Below are positions 50,855 through 60,040 of a stretch of DNA of 64,000 nt, one piece after another (positions within the stretch are counted from its first letter, which is position 1; the number at the start of each line of letters is the position of its first letter). This stretch comes from an uncultured Pedobacter sp. GTDB lineage: Bacteria; Bacteroidota; Bacteroidia; Sphingobacteriales; Sphingobacteriaceae. The stretch is taken from contig NZ_CAMLIG010000010.1 in the NCBI RefSeq assembly GCF_946480185.1, positions 1-64,000 on the forward strand. Direction: 5' to 3'. The notes under the pieces are model-generated. The model was not told the DNA's origin. It was given only the letters and a program-made list of their open reading frames with translations, and searched no databases. The position numbers and the translations under genes are program-made.

Positions 50855-52129
50855 ATGAATATTTTGATACTAGGATCGGGCGGAAGAGAAAGTACTTTTG
50901 CCTGGAAAATAAGCCAAAGCCCTTTGTGCGACAATCTTTTTATTGCTCCTGGAAATGCAGGAACCGGCGCTTACGGAAAAAATGTACCGCTAAAAGTTAC
51001 CGATTTTGAAGGGATCAAAAGTTTTTCATTAGCAAATAGCATTGATTTGGTTTTGGTTGGCCCAGAAGAGCCTTTGGTAAAAGGTATTCATGATTATTTT
51101 TTGGCTGATGAGGAGCTGAAATCTATCCCGGTTATCGGCCCTAAAAAAGACGGTGCACAGCTGGAAGGAAGTAAAGATTTTTCCAAGATTTTTATGGAGA
51201 AGTATAAAATTCCTACCGCTGCCTCTCAAACTTTTACCGTTGATACTTTAAAACAGGGATTAACTTATTTAAAACATCACCCAATGCCCGTTGTGCTTAA
51301 AGCCGATGGTTTAGCCGCCGGAAAAGGTGTTTTAATTTGTACTACTTTAGAAGAAGCTCAGGAAGAATTACGCTTGATGCTTGCCGAAGCTAAGTTTGGC
51401 GATGCAAGCTCAAAAGTGGTAATTGAAGAATTTTTGACCGGTATTGAGCTTTCTGTTTTTGTGGTTACCGATGGTAAAGATTACGTGATTTTACCATCCG
51501 CAAAAGATTATAAACGCATTGGTGAGGGCGATACAGGCTTAAATACTGGCGGTATGGGCTCGGTTTCTCCGGTTCCGTTTGCGGATGAAGCTTTTATTAA
51601 AAAAGTTGAAGAGTTGGTGGTAATTCCAACGATTAAAGGCTTACAGGCTGATAATATCCATTACAAAGGTTTTATTTTTATTGGTTTGATGAACACCAAC
51701 GGGCATCCAAACGTGATTGAATATAACTGCCGTATGGGCGATCCGGAAACGGAAAGTGTACTGCCAAGGATAGAAAGCGATTTTGTGGAGTTGTTAAAAG
51801 CCGTTGCAGATGAAAAAGTGGGCGATTACGAGCTGAAGATATCTAGTAAAACAGCGGCAACTGTAATGTTGGTTTCTGCCGGTTACCCGGGAGATTACAT
51901 CAACGGAAAATCTATCACAGGTTTAGAGAATGTAAAAGAAAGTATTGTTTTCCATGCCGGAACAGAGCTGGACAATGGCATTGTGAAAACCAAAGGCGGT
52001 AGAGTTTTAGCCGTTACTACCTTACAGGATAATATTTTTGATGCTTTGCAACAGGCAACATCAGACGCAGGTCGTATTTATTACGATGGCGCAACATTTA
52101 GAAAAGACATTGGGTTTGACTTATTGTAG
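50855..52129 (+). CDS. purD: phosphoribosylamine-glycine ligase
   Basis: 424 residues of the GARS family. It joins glycine to 5-phosphoribosylamine with ATP in purine synthesis. The N-terminus MNILILGSGGRESTFAWKIS, the ATP-grasp signature HPMPVVLKADGLAAGKGVLI, IEEFLTGIELSVFVV and the metal-binding VIEYNCRMGDPETESVLPRI are intact. The length is normal. It is monocistronic in this window. Confidence 0.95.
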   Translation: MNILILGSGGRESTFAWKISQSPLCDNLFIAPGNAGTGAYGKNVPLKVTDFEGIKSFSLANSIDLVLVGPEEPLVKGIHDYFLADEELKSIPVIGPKKDGAQLEGSKDFSKIFMEKYKIPTAASQTFTVDTLKQGLTYLKHHPMPVVLKADGLAAGKGVLICTTLEEAQEELRLMLAEAKFGDASSKVVIEEFLTGIELSVFVVTDGKDYVILPSAKDYKRIGEGDTGLNTGGMGSVSPVPFADEAFIKKVEELVVIPTIKGLQADNIHYKGFIFIGLMNTNGHPNVIEYNCRMGDPETESVLPRIESDFVELLKAVADEKVGDYELKISSKTAATVMLVSAGYPGDYINGKSITGLENVKESIVFHAGTELDNGIVKTKGGRVLAVTTLQDNIFDALQQATSDAGRIYYDGATFRKDIGFDLL

Positions 52130-52256
52130 ATTTTTGGGTAATATGATAACCATTGCGTAAATTTATAGTGTGACACACACAGCTGTACATACCGATAAAG
52201 ACGTAAAAGGCCTAAATTTAACTTGGCACAATCTTCTCTTGGTATCAGCACATTGC

Positions 52257-52976
52257 ATGGAAAAAAAAATAGTAAAATATATCGCTTGTTTCTTGGTCTT
52301 CCTGTCTGCTACTGCAACAGCACAGACCAAGTTCCAGTTGATTAAAATAAATCCAGATCCAATTCTACTGGCCCAAACCAGAGTGCCGTACACAGCTGAA
52401 ATTCGTAGAATTGATTACGTTTGGACTTTACAGGAAAAAGGAAAAACACTTAATTACCCTACCTCTGATAATTTCTTTACTGATAATAGCGCTAAAACAG
52501 AACTTGCAACTAACCAATCCGCTAGTTTAAAGCGTACCAAAAAGCACCCTTACGCAGAAAATATCAAAACAAAAAAACCTGTTATTAATCAAACTAAAAT
52601 AGCAGGAAAAGTTCCTCGGGCCAAAACAGAAATTGTTTCCAAAGCACCAGCGCCAACTAATGATGCTGACAAAATAAATGGTGCGCTAAAAATCCCGGCG
52701 AATTCTAAAGCATTAAACTCAGGAAAAAATACGGCTGCTTTTGGCTCAAGCGCCGCGGAAATAAGAGCAATGGCTTTTAACGATATTAAAAAGAAAAATC
52801 CTGAGCTTGAAGAAAAATATATCGCAAAGCAACAGCGTAGCAAAAACTTAATGTGGGCAGGTTTAGTATTGGTTGTATTGGGTGGAATTATGGGTTTTAT
52901 TTTTGGTCGCTCTGCTTTTCTAATTTCATTGGCAGGGATTGTTTTTGCTGGAATTGGCTACTTCTTCAAAATTTAG
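52257..52976 (+). CDS. secreted protein with C-terminal membrane segments
   Basis: 239 residues from the ATG at 52257; a longer frame to 52170 adds no plausible leader. A signal peptide (about 1-23, ending ATATAQ) leads to a polar, Lys/Ala/Asn-rich middle without domain (about 25-185), then two hydrophobic helices at the C-terminus (LMWAGLVLVVLGGIMGFIFG and FLISLAGIVFAGIGYFFKI). The family is not recognised. It is flanked by purD and a minus-strand gene. Confidence 0.6.
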   Translation: MEKKIVKYIACFLVFLSATATAQTKFQLIKINPDPILLAQTRVPYTAEIRRIDYVWTLQEKGKTLNYPTSDNFFTDNSAKTELATNQSASLKRTKKHPYAENIKTKKPVINQTKIAGKVPRAKTEIVSKAPAPTNDADKINGALKIPANSKALNSGKNTAAFGSSAAEIRAMAFNDIKKKNPELEEKYIAKQQRSKNLMWAGLVLVVLGGIMGFIFGRSAFLISLAGIVFAGIGYFFKI

Positions 52977-53079
52977 GTTCTTTAAATCTTATCATCCAAC
53001 TTTAGGCTAACTCTTATAACATCGCTTAGGGCATAAACCCGACTTTCAAAGAAACATCAAAAAGCATCGGTAATATCCG

Positions 53080-53787
53080 CTATTGCGAGAAAGCAAATTG
53101 CACCAAATTAGCGCCCATTTTAAGCGCTTTATCACGAGTTGCCTGTGTGTCTTCGGGGTAAGTGCCAAAATCCTCCCAGCCGTTCCCTAAATCGCACTCA
53201 TAAGTATAAAAACAAACTATCCTTCCCTTGTAAATCAAAGCAAAACCTTGAGCCCTCTTTCCATCATGCTCGTGAATTTTAGGCAAACCGTTAGGGAACT
53301 TAAACTTTTGATTATATATGGGGTGGTTTGCCGGAAGTTCCACAAAATCGAGTTCAGGAAAAACCTTCTTCATTTGCGGACGAATAAATTTATCCAAGCC
53401 GTAATTATCATCAATATGCAAAAACCCACCGGCCAGCAAGTACTTTCTTAAATTTTCAGTTTCTTGCGCATTAAATATCACATTGCCATGCCCGGTGAGG
53501 TAAACAAACGGATAGTTAAACAAATCTGAACTGCCCACTTCAACAGTGGCTTCTTCGGGCGCAATTTGCGTTCCTAGGTTTTGGTTGCAAAAGGCAATTA
53601 AGTTGGGCAGAGCCGTTCTGTTGGCATACCAATCTCCTCCTCCGTTATATTTTAATTTGGCAATTTTATAAGTAGGCGTGTTGAAAGAAAGCAAAAAGTA
53701 GAAAGTAAAAAGTAAAAAGAACCAAGGCAACTTACGGTTCCGTATAATTACACCTTCAAACTTCAACCTTAAGCCTTTTACCATCAT
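53080..53787 (-). CDS. DUF4159 protein, secreted
   Basis: 235 residues. A basic start (MMVKGLRLKFEGVIIRNRKL) precedes a hydrophobic anchor (about 22-37). The DUF4159 domain follows: YNGGGDWYANRTALPNLIAF, YPFVYLTGHGNVIFNAQETE, LAGGFLHIDDNYGLDKFIRP and FYTYECDLGNGWEDFGTYP. The fold resembles glutamine-amidotransferase-like domains but no catalytic Cys is evident at the expected site. It starts 4 bases after rsmE ends and is likely co-transcribed. Function unknown. Confidence 0.82.
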   Translation of the reverse strand: MMVKGLRLKFEGVIIRNRKLPWFFLLFTFYFLLSFNTPTYKIAKLKYNGGGDWYANRTALPNLIAFCNQNLGTQIAPEEATVEVGSSDLFNYPFVYLTGHGNVIFNAQETENLRKYLLAGGFLHIDDNYGLDKFIRPQMKKVFPELDFVELPANHPIYNQKFKFPNGLPKIHEHDGKRAQGFALIYKGRIVCFYTYECDLGNGWEDFGTYPEDTQATRDKALKMGANLVQFAFSQ

Positions 53788-53791
53788 AAAG

Positions 53792-54493
53792 CTATCTATT
53801 TAGATAATTGATTTCAAAGCATGCTTGTAACGCAGCAGTTTCTGTTCTTAATCTGCTTTCGCCTAAAGTTATGGGAACAAATCCACTTTGCAAGGCCATT
53901 TCTATTTCCGCGGTCGAAAAGTCTCCTTCTGGACCTATTAAAACCAAATAATTGGCGTTCTTTTTAAAATTATTCGCTATTCCTGCCTTCTTGCCATCCT
54001 CGCAATGTGCTATATATTTAAACTCAGCCTTAGCGCTTAAAATAAATTCTTTGAAAGAAATTTGTGGGTTTAACAAAGGATGGTAGGCTTTCAACGATTG
54101 CTTTATGGCTGTGGTGATGATTTTATTGGAACGGTCAATCTTCACTTCTTTTCTTTCTGACCGGTCGCAAATTATGGGTGTAATTTCGTCAATACCTATT
54201 TCGGTGGCTTTCTCTAAAAACCACTCAAACCTATCAGTATTTTTAGTTGGCGCTAAAGCAATATGCAGATAATGGTTACGCTTTGCGTATTCTTGCTGCG
54301 CTTCAACAATGTGTAATTCAGTTCTTTTGGGGTGATCACTGATGATTTGGGCAAGGTAAAAACCACCTTTTCCATCAATCAAATTAACCTTATCTCCAAT
54401 TTTTAAGCGTAAAACCCGGATGCAATGTTTACTTTCTTCCTCATTTAATTGATAGATTGTGGCTTTAATATCAGGCGTATAAAATAAATGCAT
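53792..54493 (-). CDS. rsmE: 16S rRNA (uracil(1498)-N(3))-methyltransferase
   Basis: 233 residues of the RsmE/SPOUT family. Key parts are the N-terminal PUA-like domain (HCIRVLRLKIGDKVNLIDGK), RFEWFLEKATEIGIDEITPI, and the knot motifs LVLIGPEGDFSTAEIEMALQ and ITLGESRLRTETAALQACF. It methylates U1498 of 16S rRNA with AdoMet. It is in a minus-strand run after the CNNM-type gene, 83 bases away. Confidence 0.94.
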   Translation of the reverse strand: MHLFYTPDIKATIYQLNEEESKHCIRVLRLKIGDKVNLIDGKGGFYLAQIISDHPKRTELHIVEAQQEYAKRNHYLHIALAPTKNTDRFEWFLEKATEIGIDEITPIICDRSERKEVKIDRSNKIITTAIKQSLKAYHPLLNPQISFKEFILSAKAEFKYIAHCEDGKKAGIANNFKKNANYLVLIGPEGDFSTAEIEMALQSGFVPITLGESRLRTETAALQACFEINYLNR

Positions 54494-54576
54494 AACTTTC
54501 TGAGCTTAAAGTAGAAAGTTTTAGATAGCAGGTTAATTTTAAAAATCTTAATAAGTCTTTTAATTTTAACTGCCCT

Positions 54577-55917
54577 CTAGTGATTATCTACCTGATCTTC
54601 TTTTTGTAATAACAACTGTAATTTTACCGATTCAATATTCTGATCTACTTTTTTAAGAATGGTAAAGGTATAACCGTTAAAGTCTTTGGTTTCCCCAACA
54701 TCTGGAATTTTACCGAAAATTTCGCTTAATAAGCCAACTACAGTGTCGTAATCTTCGTCTTCTGGTAAATCATGAGGTAAAAATTCGTTCACATCATAAA
54801 CTGTTGCAGATGCGGTAACGATAAACTCATCGTCAGAAACCTTCTCCACCAATGGCTTTTCTTCATCGTACTCATCTTGGATATCGCCCACCAATTCTTC
54901 AACAATATCTTCTAAAGTTACCATACCAGCCGTTCCTCCAAACTCATCCAAAACAATAGCAATTTGAATACGTTTCAATTTCAGTTCAGCCATTAAATCG
55001 TTGATCTTTTTAGATTCGGGGATAAATAGTGGCTTTCTTAAAATATCTTTCAGATTAAACTGACCATGCTTTACAATTAAAGACAAAATATCTTTTGCAT
55101 GCACAATACCCACAATTCTATCAATAGTTTCATCGTAAACAGGTATTCTGGAGTAACCTTCAGATATAATCCTGTCTAACAGTTCATCTTGTGTAGAAGT
55201 AAGTTCAATAGCAGAAATTTTAGTCCGCGGAACCATGATGTTTTTTACTACCCGCTCGTTAAAGTCGAATACGTTTTTAATCAGTTCGTGTTCCGCTTTA
55301 TCAATCGCACCAGATTCTTTTCCTTGATCTAACAGGTATTGCAATTCTTCTGATGAGTGCAATGATTCATGAGAGTTTGCAGGACTGATTCCAAACAACT
55401 TTAAAATGATATTTGCAAAACCATTCAGCACAAAAATAAATGGCTTAAAAACCACATAAAATATTTGTAGCGGAAGTGCAATGGTCATTGTAGTTGCAAC
55501 CGGACGTTGAATAGCCAATGTTTTAGGAGCTAATTCGCCAAAAACAATGTGCATTACTGTAATAATGGTAAACGCTAATATATGTCCTAAATTGGTTGTT
55601 AAACTTTCGGAAATTGGAAGAGATACAAAATTGAAGACATTAAGTACCAAACGCGACATTACATCTTCACCTACCCAACCTAAGCCTAGCGAGGCTAAAG
55701 TTATACCTAATTGTGTGGCCGCCAAATAACCATCCAAATGATTGGTCATGTGTTTGGCAATGTTGGCAACTCTACTGCCTGTTTTTGCTTTTATTTCTAT
55801 TTGAGAACCGCGAACTTTAACAATTGCAAACTCCGCAGCAACGAAAAACCCGTTTAATAAAACCAGAAATATGGTTAAAAATATGTGAAATCCGCTTATC
55901 TCGAGATGGGGGTCCAT
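54577..55917 (-). CDS. CNNM/CorC-type membrane protein with CBS domains
   Basis: 446 residues. The N-terminal DUF21 membrane domain has four helices and the family opening FLVLLNGFFVAAEFAIVKVR. Two CBS domains follow (about 205-330: VVKNIMVPRTKISAIELTST, SRIPVYDETIDRIVGIVHAK), then the CorC_HlyC domain (about 345-435: DEFIVTASATVYDVNEFLP). These proteins are called hemolysin-like but are thought to move or sense Mg or other divalent ions. It follows the pyrophosphatase by 3 bases. Confidence 0.9.
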   Translation of the reverse strand: MDPHLEISGFHIFLTIFLVLLNGFFVAAEFAIVKVRGSQIEIKAKTGSRVANIAKHMTNHLDGYLAATQLGITLASLGLGWVGEDVMSRLVLNVFNFVSLPISESLTTNLGHILAFTIITVMHIVFGELAPKTLAIQRPVATTMTIALPLQIFYVVFKPFIFVLNGFANIILKLFGISPANSHESLHSSEELQYLLDQGKESGAIDKAEHELIKNVFDFNERVVKNIMVPRTKISAIELTSTQDELLDRIISEGYSRIPVYDETIDRIVGIVHAKDILSLIVKHGQFNLKDILRKPLFIPESKKINDLMAELKLKRIQIAIVLDEFGGTAGMVTLEDIVEELVGDIQDEYDEEKPLVEKVSDDEFIVTASATVYDVNEFLPHDLPEDEDYDTVVGLLSEIFGKIPDVGETKDFNGYTFTILKKVDQNIESVKLQLLLQKEDQVDNH

Positions 55918-55920
55918 TTT

Positions 55921-56466
55921 TTAAATCTTGTTTCTATAAGTAGAATTATACAATTCTATACTTTCTTGGATTACCTTATAGGCGTAATCTTTTCCGTGTA
56001 AGGTTTCAATACTTACGTTTTTATGCTCCAAAGCCTTATAATCCTGGAAAAAACGCACTATTTCTTTCATTGTGTGTGGAGGCAGTTCTGTTAGGTCTTC
56101 TATGTAGTTTACAGACATATCATTTTTTGCTACCGCGATGATTTTATCGTCCTGCTCTCCATTATCAACCATGTGCATAACGCCAATAACCTTTGCATCT
56201 ATGATAGACATTGGATAAACATCTGCTGCGCAAAGCACCAAAATATCTAAAGGGTCATGGTCATCGCAATAAGTCTGCGGAATAAAACCATAATTTGCCG
56301 GATACATTACTGATGAAAAAAGCATTCTATCCAGTCTTAGCAAACCAGATTCTTTATCAATTTCATATTTAGCTTTTGAGCCTTTTGGTATTTCAATAAT
56401 TGCTGTAACACTTTCAGGAGCATTCTCTCCAGGAGTAATAGAGTGCCAAGGGTGGTTATTCGTCAT
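55921..56466 (-). CDS. ppa: inorganic pyrophosphatase, family I
   Basis: 181 residues. The family motif is YCDDHDPLDILVLCAADVYP (about residues 63-82), after IEIPKGSKAKYEIDKESGLL with the catalytic Lys and RLDRMLFSSVMYPANYGFIP. It splits PPi from biosynthetic reactions with Mg. It overlaps the upstream DedA gene by 11 bases and is followed 3 bases later by the CNNM-type gene, so the three are likely one transcript. Confidence 0.93.
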   Translation of the reverse strand: MTNNHPWHSITPGENAPESVTAIIEIPKGSKAKYEIDKESGLLRLDRMLFSSVMYPANYGFIPQTYCDDHDPLDILVLCAADVYPMSIIDAKVIGVMHMVDNGEQDDKIIAVAKNDMSVNYIEDLTELPPHTMKEIVRFFQDYKALEHKNVSIETLHGKDYAYKVIQESIELYNSTYRNKI

Positions 56467-57121
56467 TTTCGGTATCTTGTAAGTCGTTTGTTTTTTTTCC
56501 TAAATTTCTTCTAAAAAAGGCTATTACTAATGGAATTGTTGTTAAAAATATAAATCCAAAAATAATGTATCCTAAATAATTTTCTATCTCTTTTTGAAAC
56601 TCTTTACCTAAAAAGTATCCTAAAAGGGTTAATGAGTTAATCCAAACTACTGCACCAACTATGTTATAAAATGCAAACCGTTTAACATCCAATTTAACAA
56701 CTCCGGCAACAATTGGCGCAAAAGTTCTTACAATTGGGACAAACCTACCCATAATCAAGGCAAAGGCTCCCTGCTTTTTGTAGTAAACCTCGGCGGCTTT
56801 CAGATATCTCTTCTTAAAAAAAAAACTATCCTTTCTTTTGTAAAGCATAGGTCCGGTTCTGTAACCAAACCAATAACCAACAAAGTTTCCTGCCGAAGCA
56901 GCAAATATCAAACCAAGTACCATAGTTACGATACTTGCGTCGAGTTTGCCTGTGGCAACAAACATTCCTGCTAAAAATAAAAGGTAATCTCCTGGAAGAA
57001 AGAAACCAAAGAATAAGCCTGTCTCTGCAAATACTACAAAAATGATTAGGTAAAATCCCCCTTGGCGAATGATTTCTTCAGCGTTTGATAATTTTATGAG
57101 GTTCTCCCAGAGGTCATGCAT
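56456..57121 (-). CDS. DedA-family membrane protein
   Basis: 221 residues. The DedA/SNARE-associated core is clear: FFGFFLPGDYLLFLAGMFVA (with the Gly-Asp-x-x-Leu pattern), GNFVGYWFGYRTGPMLYKRK and the MGRFVPIVRTFAPIVAGVVK motif, with four to five TM helices in all. DedA proteins are held to be proton-coupled carriers, some flipping lipid carriers across the inner membrane. It lies between nuoN and ppa. Confidence 0.9.
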   Translation of the reverse strand: MHDLWENLIKLSNAEEIIRQGGFYLIIFVVFAETGLFFGFFLPGDYLLFLAGMFVATGKLDASIVTMVLGLIFAASAGNFVGYWFGYRTGPMLYKRKDSFFFKKRYLKAAEVYYKKQGAFALIMGRFVPIVRTFAPIVAGVVKLDVKRFAFYNIVGAVVWINSLTLLGYFLGKEFQKEIENYLGYIIFGFIFLTTIPLVIAFFRRNLGKKTNDLQDTENDE

Positions 57122-57171
57122 AGCTCCTTATAAAACTACAAATATTATTGTAATTTTATAATTATTGCGCT

Positions 57172-58557
57172 TTAAAATAAATCGGTGATTAAAGATGGAT
57201 AAACACCCAAAACAATAGTAGCAATAACCGATACCCCTAAAACCAATTTATAATAACTACTAGAAACCAATTCTTTTCGTTCGTTATCTTTAAAGTACAT
57301 AGCTACAATCACTTTAAAGTAATAAAAAATAGAAATTACAGCATTGATAATGGCCAAAACAATTAACCAGGTGTGGTATTCTTTTAGCGCTGTGGAGAAC
57401 ATAAAAAACTTTCCGATAAATCCTGCTGTTAGTGGAATCCCTGCAAAAGAAAGCATCGATACGGTCACTACAAATGCCAAAAACGGATTCTTTTTCCCTA
57501 AACCATTGAAAGCTTCAAAATTCTCGCTTCCACTTTGTTCTTTTACTAAAATTAATACGCCAAAAGCGATAATAGAAGCTAAGGAATACGCTGCCGCATA
57601 TACAAATACCGCATTAAAAGAACTTGCGCCTAAAGCCACAATAGCAAATAACATATAGCCAGCATGTGAAACACTGGAATAAGTTAACATCCTTTTAAAG
57701 TTGGTTTGGAAAAGCGCAGTAATGTTTCCGATAAACAAGGTTAGGATAGTGATTGCCAATAAAGTAGGCATCCAAAATTCTGAAAGCGGTGCAAAGCAAA
57801 CAGAGAACAATCTTAAAAACGCGGCGAAACCAGCAGTTTTAACTACCGTTGCCATAAAAGTGGTAATTAAAGTTGGTGAGCCTTCGTACACATCTGGCAC
57901 CCAGAAATGAAATGGCGCAGCACCAATTTTGAAACACATCCCAACCATCACCAAAATAATCCCAACATAAAATATTGGATCTATAGCGTTTGCGCTTGGA
58001 CGATCTGTTACATATTTTGCTATTGTAGTTAAGTCAAATGAATGTGATGCGCCATAAATTAATGCAATGCCGAAAAGCAGGAATCCGGTAGAAAAAGCGC
58101 CCATTAGAAAGTACTTTAGAGATGCTTCGTTAGAGGCAAAATCTCTCTTTTTAATTCCGGCTAAAATGTACAAACTTACCGACATGATTTCTAAACCGAC
58201 AAATAACATAGAAAGGTTATGGTAAGAAACCATCACAATTATCCCAGCTAATGCAAATAGGATAATGGTATAATATTCAGCAACGTTTTCGCTTATTTTC
58301 TCGAAATATGTTTTGGAAAGCAATAGAATTAAAATAGTAGAGATGATGGTTAAGCTAGAGAAAGCAACCGAAAAATTATCGAACTGCATCATTCCGCTGT
58401 AAATTGGCGATGCGCCGCTGTTCCACTCACAAATTGCTAAAGCTAAAGCACCTAATAATCCTAAGATACTAACAGGTAATAATGCATTTTTTGCTTTGAA
58501 TAATCCTAAATATAGAACTACAATGGCTAAAATTGATATAACTATTAAAGTATTCAT
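57172..58557 (-). CDS. nuoN: NADH-quinone oxidoreductase subunit N
   Basis: 461 residues with about 14 TM helices. The antiporter-like core shows LKYFLMGAFSTGFLLFGIAL, PFHFWVPDVYEGSPTLITTF and MLTYSSVSHAGYMLFAIVAL, the typical Nqo14/NuoN pattern. It is a proton-pumping subunit of complex I, in the inner membrane. It starts 8 bases after nuoM. Confidence 0.95.
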   Translation of the reverse strand: MNTLIVISILAIVVLYLGLFKAKNALLPVSILGLLGALALAICEWNSGASPIYSGMMQFDNFSVAFSSLTIISTILILLLSKTYFEKISENVAEYYTIILFALAGIIVMVSYHNLSMLFVGLEIMSVSLYILAGIKKRDFASNEASLKYFLMGAFSTGFLLFGIALIYGASHSFDLTTIAKYVTDRPSANAIDPIFYVGIILVMVGMCFKIGAAPFHFWVPDVYEGSPTLITTFMATVVKTAGFAAFLRLFSVCFAPLSEFWMPTLLAITILTLFIGNITALFQTNFKRMLTYSSVSHAGYMLFAIVALGASSFNAVFVYAAAYSLASIIAFGVLILVKEQSGSENFEAFNGLGKKNPFLAFVVTVSMLSFAGIPLTAGFIGKFFMFSTALKEYHTWLIVLAIINAVISIFYYFKVIVAMYFKDNERKELVSSSYYKLVLGVSVIATIVLGVYPSLITDLF

Positions 58558-58565
58558 TCTTATGA

Positions 58566-60020
58566 TTAAAATGCTAATTTACTATTTACTTGATCTATTA
58601 GTCCGCTTACCGCGGATTCTGAAATATGCAAAATGGGTTGTGGGTAAACTCCAATAACAATCACCAAAGCGCACACAATGGTTAAAAGTGCAATCTCAGA
58701 CCCGCTGATATCTTTAAACGATGCTGTTAAATCATTTAGGGTTCCTTGCATTACGTTTTTGTATAATCTTAATAAATACACGGCTCCAAAAATAATGGTT
58801 AAACCTGCAATTGCTGCCGCCCAGATATTAAAAGAATATATGCTCATTAAAAGCAGAAACTCTCCGATAAAGCCATTAGTTAAAGGCAACGCCACTGCGC
58901 CTAAAATAATAATTAAAAATGCTATGGATAATCTCGGCGCTATTTTAGCAATGCCGCCCATTGATACAATTTCTCGGGTTTTTAAACGGTCAATAATAAT
59001 ATCTGCAACAAAGAATAAACCCAAAACGTTGATACCGTGATTAATCATCTGAATCATTGCGCCTTGTACACCTTGCACATTCCAAATAAAAACACCTGCT
59101 CCAATTAAGCCAACGTGAGCAATTGATGAATATGCGATTAATCTCTTAATATCTTTTTGCTTGAACGCGATAACAGACGCATAAAATATTCCGATGATAC
59201 AAAGTACCAAAGCAACGGTTCTCCACTCCATAAACCCTAAAGGTAAAACCGGAATTAGCCACCTAATTACTCCATAAATACCCATTTTTAGCATTATAGC
59301 CGCTAAAAGCATTGTACCAATCGTAGGTGATTCTGTATAAGTATCTGGTTGCCAAGTATGGAAAGGAAAAATAGGCATTTTGATAGCGAAGGCTACAAAG
59401 AAACACCAAAACAACCATCCTTGCGTAGCCGCATCTAAATGAAGCGCATAAAAAGCGTCAATATCGTATGTATTTCCTGGAGTTTGTAAATGCAAATAGA
59501 TGATTCCTAAAAGCATAAATAAAGACCCGGCAAAAGTATAGATGAAAAACTTCATCGTTACTTTAATTCTATCTAATCCGCCCCAAATTGCACAAATAAA
59601 GTATATCGGAATTAAAGCAGCTTCCCATCCTACATAAAACAAAAATGCATCTAAAGCAGTAAAAACAACCAGCAAGCCCGATTGCATAAATAAAACCAAA
59701 GCAAATAAAGCCGATGGATTTTTAAAAGTTCTTTTAAAGCCCGATAGAATAATCAATGGAATTAAGCCTGTGGTTAACAGTACCATTAACATGCTAATTC
59801 CGTCAATACCTGCTTTAAAGCTAATTCCTAATTGTGTAATCCACGGAAAGTCAACCATAAATTGTTTTCCAGCTTCTGGCTGAAAATTACAAAGCATGGT
59901 AACTGCAAATCCTAAAGTGATAAGCGAACTAATTAAAGCAGTTTGCTTTGCATAATTTTTGTTCAATAGAACTGCTATTGAACCCACTAAAGGAAAAAAT
60001 AATAAGATTAATAAATTCAT
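58566..60020 (-). CDS. nuoM: NADH-quinone oxidoreductase subunit M
   Basis: 484 residues with about 14 TM helices. Core antiporter motifs include GWEAALIPIYFICAIWGG (catalytic Glu in the early helix), PFHTWQPDTYTESPTIGTML and LIAYSSIAHVGLIGAGVFIW. It is a proton-pumping subunit of complex I. It is 20 bases after nuoL. Confidence 0.95.
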   Translation of the reverse strand: MNLLILLFFPLVGSIAVLLNKNYAKQTALISSLITLGFAVTMLCNFQPEAGKQFMVDFPWITQLGISFKAGIDGISMLMVLLTTGLIPLIILSGFKRTFKNPSALFALVLFMQSGLLVVFTALDAFLFYVGWEAALIPIYFICAIWGGLDRIKVTMKFFIYTFAGSLFMLLGIIYLHLQTPGNTYDIDAFYALHLDAATQGWLFWCFFVAFAIKMPIFPFHTWQPDTYTESPTIGTMLLAAIMLKMGIYGVIRWLIPVLPLGFMEWRTVALVLCIIGIFYASVIAFKQKDIKRLIAYSSIAHVGLIGAGVFIWNVQGVQGAMIQMINHGINVLGLFFVADIIIDRLKTREIVSMGGIAKIAPRLSIAFLIIILGAVALPLTNGFIGEFLLLMSIYSFNIWAAAIAGLTIIFGAVYLLRLYKNVMQGTLNDLTASFKDISGSEIALLTIVCALVIVIGVYPQPILHISESAVSGLIDQVNSKLAF

Positions 60021-60040
60021 CTATTCTTTAATTCGGAACC

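Noticed and set aside
57344..59040. Plus-strand frames inside nuoN and nuoM
   Set aside because: Antisense shadows of conserved membrane subunits.
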